Shown here: positions 4,977 through 6,405 of the stretch, one piece after another | How the letters are laid out: every line of letters starts with the position of its first letter | How positions within the stretch are numbered: position 1 is the first letter of the stretch | DNA from: Candidatus Nitrosopumilus sp. | GTDB taxonomy: Archaea; Thermoproteota; Nitrososphaeria; Nitrososphaerales; Nitrosopumilaceae | Reading direction: 5' to 3' | Length of the DNA stretch: 6,405 nucleotides | Assembly: GCA_018674605.1 (NCBI GenBank) | Contig: JABGZU010000121.1 | Span: forward strand, 1 to 6,405 | Notes under the pieces: model-generated | Told to the model about the DNA's origin: nothing | What the model saw: only the letters and a program-made list of their open reading frames with translations | The model's database searches: none | Made by a program: the position numbers and the translations under genes

Positions 4977-5109
4977 ATTGTAACTGTGACTAGAATAATT
5001 TCAATAATGTAAATAAAATACTATCTGATGATTTAACATAATTCTAGATTTTAATCTATTTTTTTCAGATGTAAAAATCCATTCAGATGGACTATTGCCT
5101 TTTACTATA

Positions 5110-5143
5110 TTTTATGGAAATTTTGTGCTTAAATTCCATAAAA
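5110..5143. repeat. Inverted repeat / hairpin, candidate structured RNA
   Basis: TTTTATGGAA (5110-5119) is perfectly complementary to TTCCATAAAA (5134-5143). Three more pairs (TTT/AAA) extend the stem past one bulged A, leaving the loop TGTGCTT. The stem is 13 pairs in total, the strongest in the window's non-coding DNA. No T-run follows it directly on either strand, so it is not a standard terminator. Confidence 0.6.
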
Positions 5144-5174
5144 ATAAGTCTCTAATAATATTAAATTATCAAAA

Positions 5175-5220
5175 TATTGATGGCACGTATTCTTGAATTT
5201 AATATTTAAATTCATCAATA
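5175..5220. repeat. Nested inverted repeats upstream of the zinc-finger gene
   Basis: A 9-bp palindrome, TGAATTTAA-TAT-TTAAATTCA, occupies 5194-5214. Outside it, TATTGATG (5175-5182) pairs with CATCAATA (5213-5220). A third short dyad, ATCAA-N4-TTGAT, lies at 5168-5181. The same ATCAA/TTGAT arms are therefore used in alternative pairings. The block ends 6 bp before the box A of the following gene, suiting either an operator or an RNA switch-like structure. Confidence 0.5.
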
Positions 5221-5226
5221 CACATG

Positions 5227-5235
5227 TTCTATATG
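5227..5235 (+). promoter_or_regulatory. Box A promoter of the zinc-finger gene
   Basis: TTCTATATG is centred about 26 bp before ATG 5258. A second AT-rich run (5241-5257) lies too close to the ATG to be the box. No Shine-Dalgarno sequence is present. Confidence 0.45.
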
Positions 5236-5257
5236 TTAGGATTAATTATAAAAAAAA

Positions 5258-5482
5258 ATGAAATGTAAATACTGTGATCAGATATTTGTTGAAAATGCTG
5301 ATACTGTTTTAAATTATTTTAATCATGTTCAGATTAATCATTATGATACACTTACTGATGATGATAAAATTATGCATGACATTCGAGATAAAATGATTAA
5401 ATCAAAAAAAGAATTTGAAATACTCAAGAAAAAAATTGGTGACTCTGATTTAATTTTTAATCAAAAATATTTGGATGTATAA
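5258..5482 (+). CDS. Small C2H2-type zinc-finger protein
   Basis: A 74-aa protein with one N-terminal zinc finger, Cys3-x2-Cys6-x16-His23-x4-His28 (MKCKYCDQIF...NHVQINHYD). The Cys-His spacing is longer than the classical x12. A charged, probably helical or coiled-coil tail follows (about 35-65, DKIMHDIRDKMIKSKKEFEILKKKIG). Single-finger proteins of this size are common in archaea and may bind nucleic acid or proteins. ATG 5258 is the start. The stop codon is 8 bp from that of the convergent membrane-protein gene. The unusually structured upstream gap suggests regulated expression, which is inference. Confidence 0.85.
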   Translation: MKCKYCDQIFVENADTVLNYFNHVQINHYDTLTDDDKIMHDIRDKMIKSKKEFEILKKKIGDSDLIFNQKYLDV

Positions 5483-5490
5483 TTAACATT

Positions 5491-5802
5491 TCAATCTTTA
5501 TTGGGTCCTGCCATGTCTTCTGGTTTTACTTTATTATCCCAATCTCCACGAACTCCTTTAATTAATGAAATAATTCCTGATATGATGAATCCTAAAATTA
5601 ATCCAAAAAATAATGTTTGATCCATTATTTTAAATGAACAATTTATTTTTGCCGGAGGTCTATCTTCAAAATACTCATAACAGGTTCCAAATTCATTTGA
5701 TTCTAAAGTTGCAGCTTGATATTCATGACCAAATGCTCCTAAAATAATAAATCCTACAAAAATTAATGCGATTCCTAAAATAATGAATCTCATATCACTC
5801 AT
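5491..5802 (-). CDS. Small two-helix membrane protein with a paired-Cys loop
   Basis: A 103-aa membrane protein that I do not recognise. Helix 1 is about residues 5-23 (RFIILGIALIFVGFIILGAF) and helix 2 about 63-82 (TLFFGLILGFIISGIISLIK). The 40-residue loop between them holds two Cys (41 and 55) around YEYFEDRPPAKIN, suggesting an extracytoplasmic disulfide-closed loop. The C-terminal tail is charged (RGDWDNKVKPEDM) and presumably cytoplasmic. ATG 5800-5802 is the likely start; a second Met three codons later is the alternative. It lies 52 bp downstream of the SRPBCC gene on the same strand and may be co-transcribed with it. It converges with the zinc-finger gene. Confidence 0.8.
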   Translation of the reverse strand: MSDMRFIILGIALIFVGFIILGAFGHEYQAATLESNEFGTCYEYFEDRPPAKINCSFKIMDQTLFFGLILGFIISGIISLIKGVRGDWDNKVKPEDMAGPNKD

Positions 5803-5822
5803 ATTTTTTTTTACGATTCACA

Positions 5823-5831
5823 GTATTTACC
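5823..5831 (-). promoter_or_regulatory. Weak box A candidate for the two-helix membrane protein
   Basis: The minus strand reads GGTAAATAC, centred about 25 bp before ATG 5802. It is a poor TATA match, so read-through from the SRPBCC gene is the alternative. Confidence 0.25.
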
Positions 5832-5854
5832 TTTTGACTTAATACTTCTTGATA

Positions 5855-6316
5855 TTATTTTTCAAGTAACATTTTTAAATTTTCAAGTGATGCATCATAA
5901 AATGATCCCATAAACACTAAAAATTCTAAAAATTGTTTTTCAGACATTTTTTTACTATTGAGGTATGATTGCCATGTTATTTCTGTAATATTTTTTGTTT
6001 TGTTTTTAATAGAAATTGTGGCAACATATGCTCTTAATGGCAATCCTTCTGTTGCAACATATGTGAAATATTCCTCCTTTTTCCATGCAACAACATGTTC
6101 TTCTATTTTGGTTCCATCTACAAATGTAATTAGTCGAATAGCTCCTACATCTTTTTTCTTTTTAGATAGATACGTTGTTTCTTTTACATTTACCACCCAT
6201 GTTGGTAAGCCTACGATATTGCTGATTTTTCTCCACACTTTTTCTTTTGACGTATTAATTCTGACTGTTCTCTTAATTGTTCCTGTATGAAATGATTTTA
6301 ATGCCTTTTTTACCAT
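5855..6316 (-). CDS. SRPBCC (START-like / polyketide cyclase) family protein
   Basis: A 153-aa helix-grip protein. The N-terminal strand and first helix read GTIKRTVRINTSKEKVWRKISNIVGLPTWVVNVKETTYLS (about 12-51), the usual SRPBCC opening (substrate-cavity strand, then VW..ISN...L..W). Next come strands VGAIRLITFVDGTKIEEHVVAWKKEEYFTYVA (57-88), an ITEITWQSYL strand (110-119) and a long C-terminal helix (126-152) that lids the cavity. Family members bind hydrophobic ligands such as lipids, polyketides or hormone-like molecules; the ligand is not inferable here. The length is standard for single-domain members. ATG 6314-6316 is the start, and GAGATGA just upstream is a faint Shine-Dalgarno match. 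Confidence 0.9.
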   Translation of the reverse strand: MVKKALKSFHTGTIKRTVRINTSKEKVWRKISNIVGLPTWVVNVKETTYLSKKKKDVGAIRLITFVDGTKIEEHVVAWKKEEYFTYVATEGLPLRAYVATISIKNKTKNITEITWQSYLNSKKMSEKQFLEFLVFMGSFYDASLENLKMLLEK

Positions 6317-6337
6317 ACTTCATCTCTTTTTATCATT

Positions 6338-6346
6338 AAATTTTAA
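6338..6346 (-). promoter_or_regulatory. Box A candidate of the SRPBCC gene
   Basis: The minus strand reads TTAAAATTT, centred about 26 bp before ATG 6316. It lies in the gap that probably also holds a divergent plus-strand promoter at 6365-6372. Confidence 0.4.
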
Positions 6347-6364
6347 GATTTAGTTAAAGAATCA

Positions 6365-6372
6365 TTTTTAAT
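6365..6372 (+). promoter_or_regulatory. Box A candidate of a gene leaving the right edge
   Basis: TTTTTAAT is centred 26 bp before an ATG at 6395-6397, matching the box A-to-start geometry seen elsewhere in the window. Confidence 0.3.
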
Positions 6373-6394
6373 CCCTTTAACGTAATACTATCAA

Positions 6395-6405
6395 ATGGTC
6401 TTTGG
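6395..6405 (+). CDS. Possible start of a divergent gene cut by the window edge
   Basis: ATG 6395 opens a plus-strand frame (M-V-F-...) that runs off the end after three full codons. The only support is a box A at the expected distance. The alternative is the 3' end of a minus-strand gene: a frame reading QRPFDSITLKGLKMIL ends in TAA at 6354-6356. Neither can be proved from this window. Confidence 0.25.

Larger units (their letters stand above)
4920..5257. other. 338-bp gap with terminator and inverted repeats, no convincing gene
   Basis: I find only tiny open frames here (up to 28 codons). The gap holds the T-rich terminator at its left end, a TTCAGATG direct repeat (5064-5071 and 5083-5090), a hairpin at 5110-5143, a palindrome at 5194-5214 within a larger inverted repeat (5175-5220), and the promoter of the next gene. 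It is by far the longest non-coding stretch in an otherwise compact window, so a small RNA or a complex regulatory region is plausible. Confidence 0.5.

Noticed and set aside
5026..5031. TGATGA resembling the C box of a C/D-box guide RNA
   Set aside because: It is preceded by C rather than a purine, and no CTGA D box lies within the next 60 nt; the minus strand also lacks a suitable pair.
5087..5155. 22-codon plus-strand ORF in the long gap
   Set aside because: No TATA box at the right distance, a hydrophobic Leu/Cys-rich composition, and overlap with the hairpin; chance is likely.
5129..5215. 28-codon minus-strand ORF in the long gap
   Set aside because: It starts inside the palindrome and has only an ambiguous AT-rich box upstream; nothing protein-like is recognised.
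5958..6290. 110-codon plus-strand open frame with hydrophobic stretches
   Set aside because: It is antisense to the well-supported SRPBCC gene; the apparent membrane segments come from reverse-complemented charged codons.
1..6405. Search for tRNA, rRNA, CRISPR, insertion sequence or attachment-site signatures
   Set aside because: No T-loop GGTTC-type core outside coding regions, no regularly spaced repeats, no transposase or integrase motifs, and no terminal inverted repeats were seen.

Overview
The window is most likely from an ammonia-oxidising thaumarchaeon (Nitrososphaerota) of the Nitrosopumilus type. The DNA is very AT-rich. Genes are short, closely packed and mostly monocistronic. Starts include TTG and GTG. 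Nearly every start codon has an archaeal TATA-like box A centred 24-30 bp upstream and no Shine-Dalgarno sequence, which is the layout of leaderless mRNAs. Several products (a BirA-type biotin ligase, a lone Lrp/AsnC RAM domain, very small zinc proteins, a short SRPBCC protein) fit such genomes. The taxon is inferred from style and content; no marker gene is present.

Left part (1-1560, minus strand): birA, a biotin-protein ligase with an N-terminal winged helix, and upstream of it a protein with a winged helix, a strikingly Met-rich hydrophobic segment and an acidic Gly/Met repeat tail. Each appears to have its own promoter. Middle (1637-4919, plus strand): a CoA-binding-domain protein paired 1 bp apart with an unknown helical protein; a four-helix membrane protein whose real start is ATG 2568; a 60-aa Cys/His zinc-type protein with a TTG start; a nitroreductase with an N-terminal extension; a stand-alone RAM-domain protein; a single-pass membrane protein; and a 58-aa acidic ORF at 4743-4919.

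The gap 4920-5257 carries a T-rich terminator, a strong hairpin and a nested palindrome, and has no convincing ORF. Right part (5258-6405): a 74-aa C2H2-type zinc-finger protein converges with 8 bp spacing on a minus-strand two-helix membrane protein, which is followed upstream by an SRPBCC-family protein. A divergent leaderless gene may begin at 6395 and run off the end.

No single pathway ties the window together. birA probably serves the biotin-dependent acetyl-/propionyl-CoA carboxylase of thaumarchaeal carbon fixation (known biology, not visible here). The nitroreductase and CoA-binding protein are general flavin/cofactor proteins, and the remaining genes are small proteins of unknown role. 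I see no defence system, mobile element, CRISPR array, rRNA or tRNA. The least explained items are the Met-rich winged-helix protein, the structured gap near 5100-5220, and the cluster of small zinc and membrane proteins.
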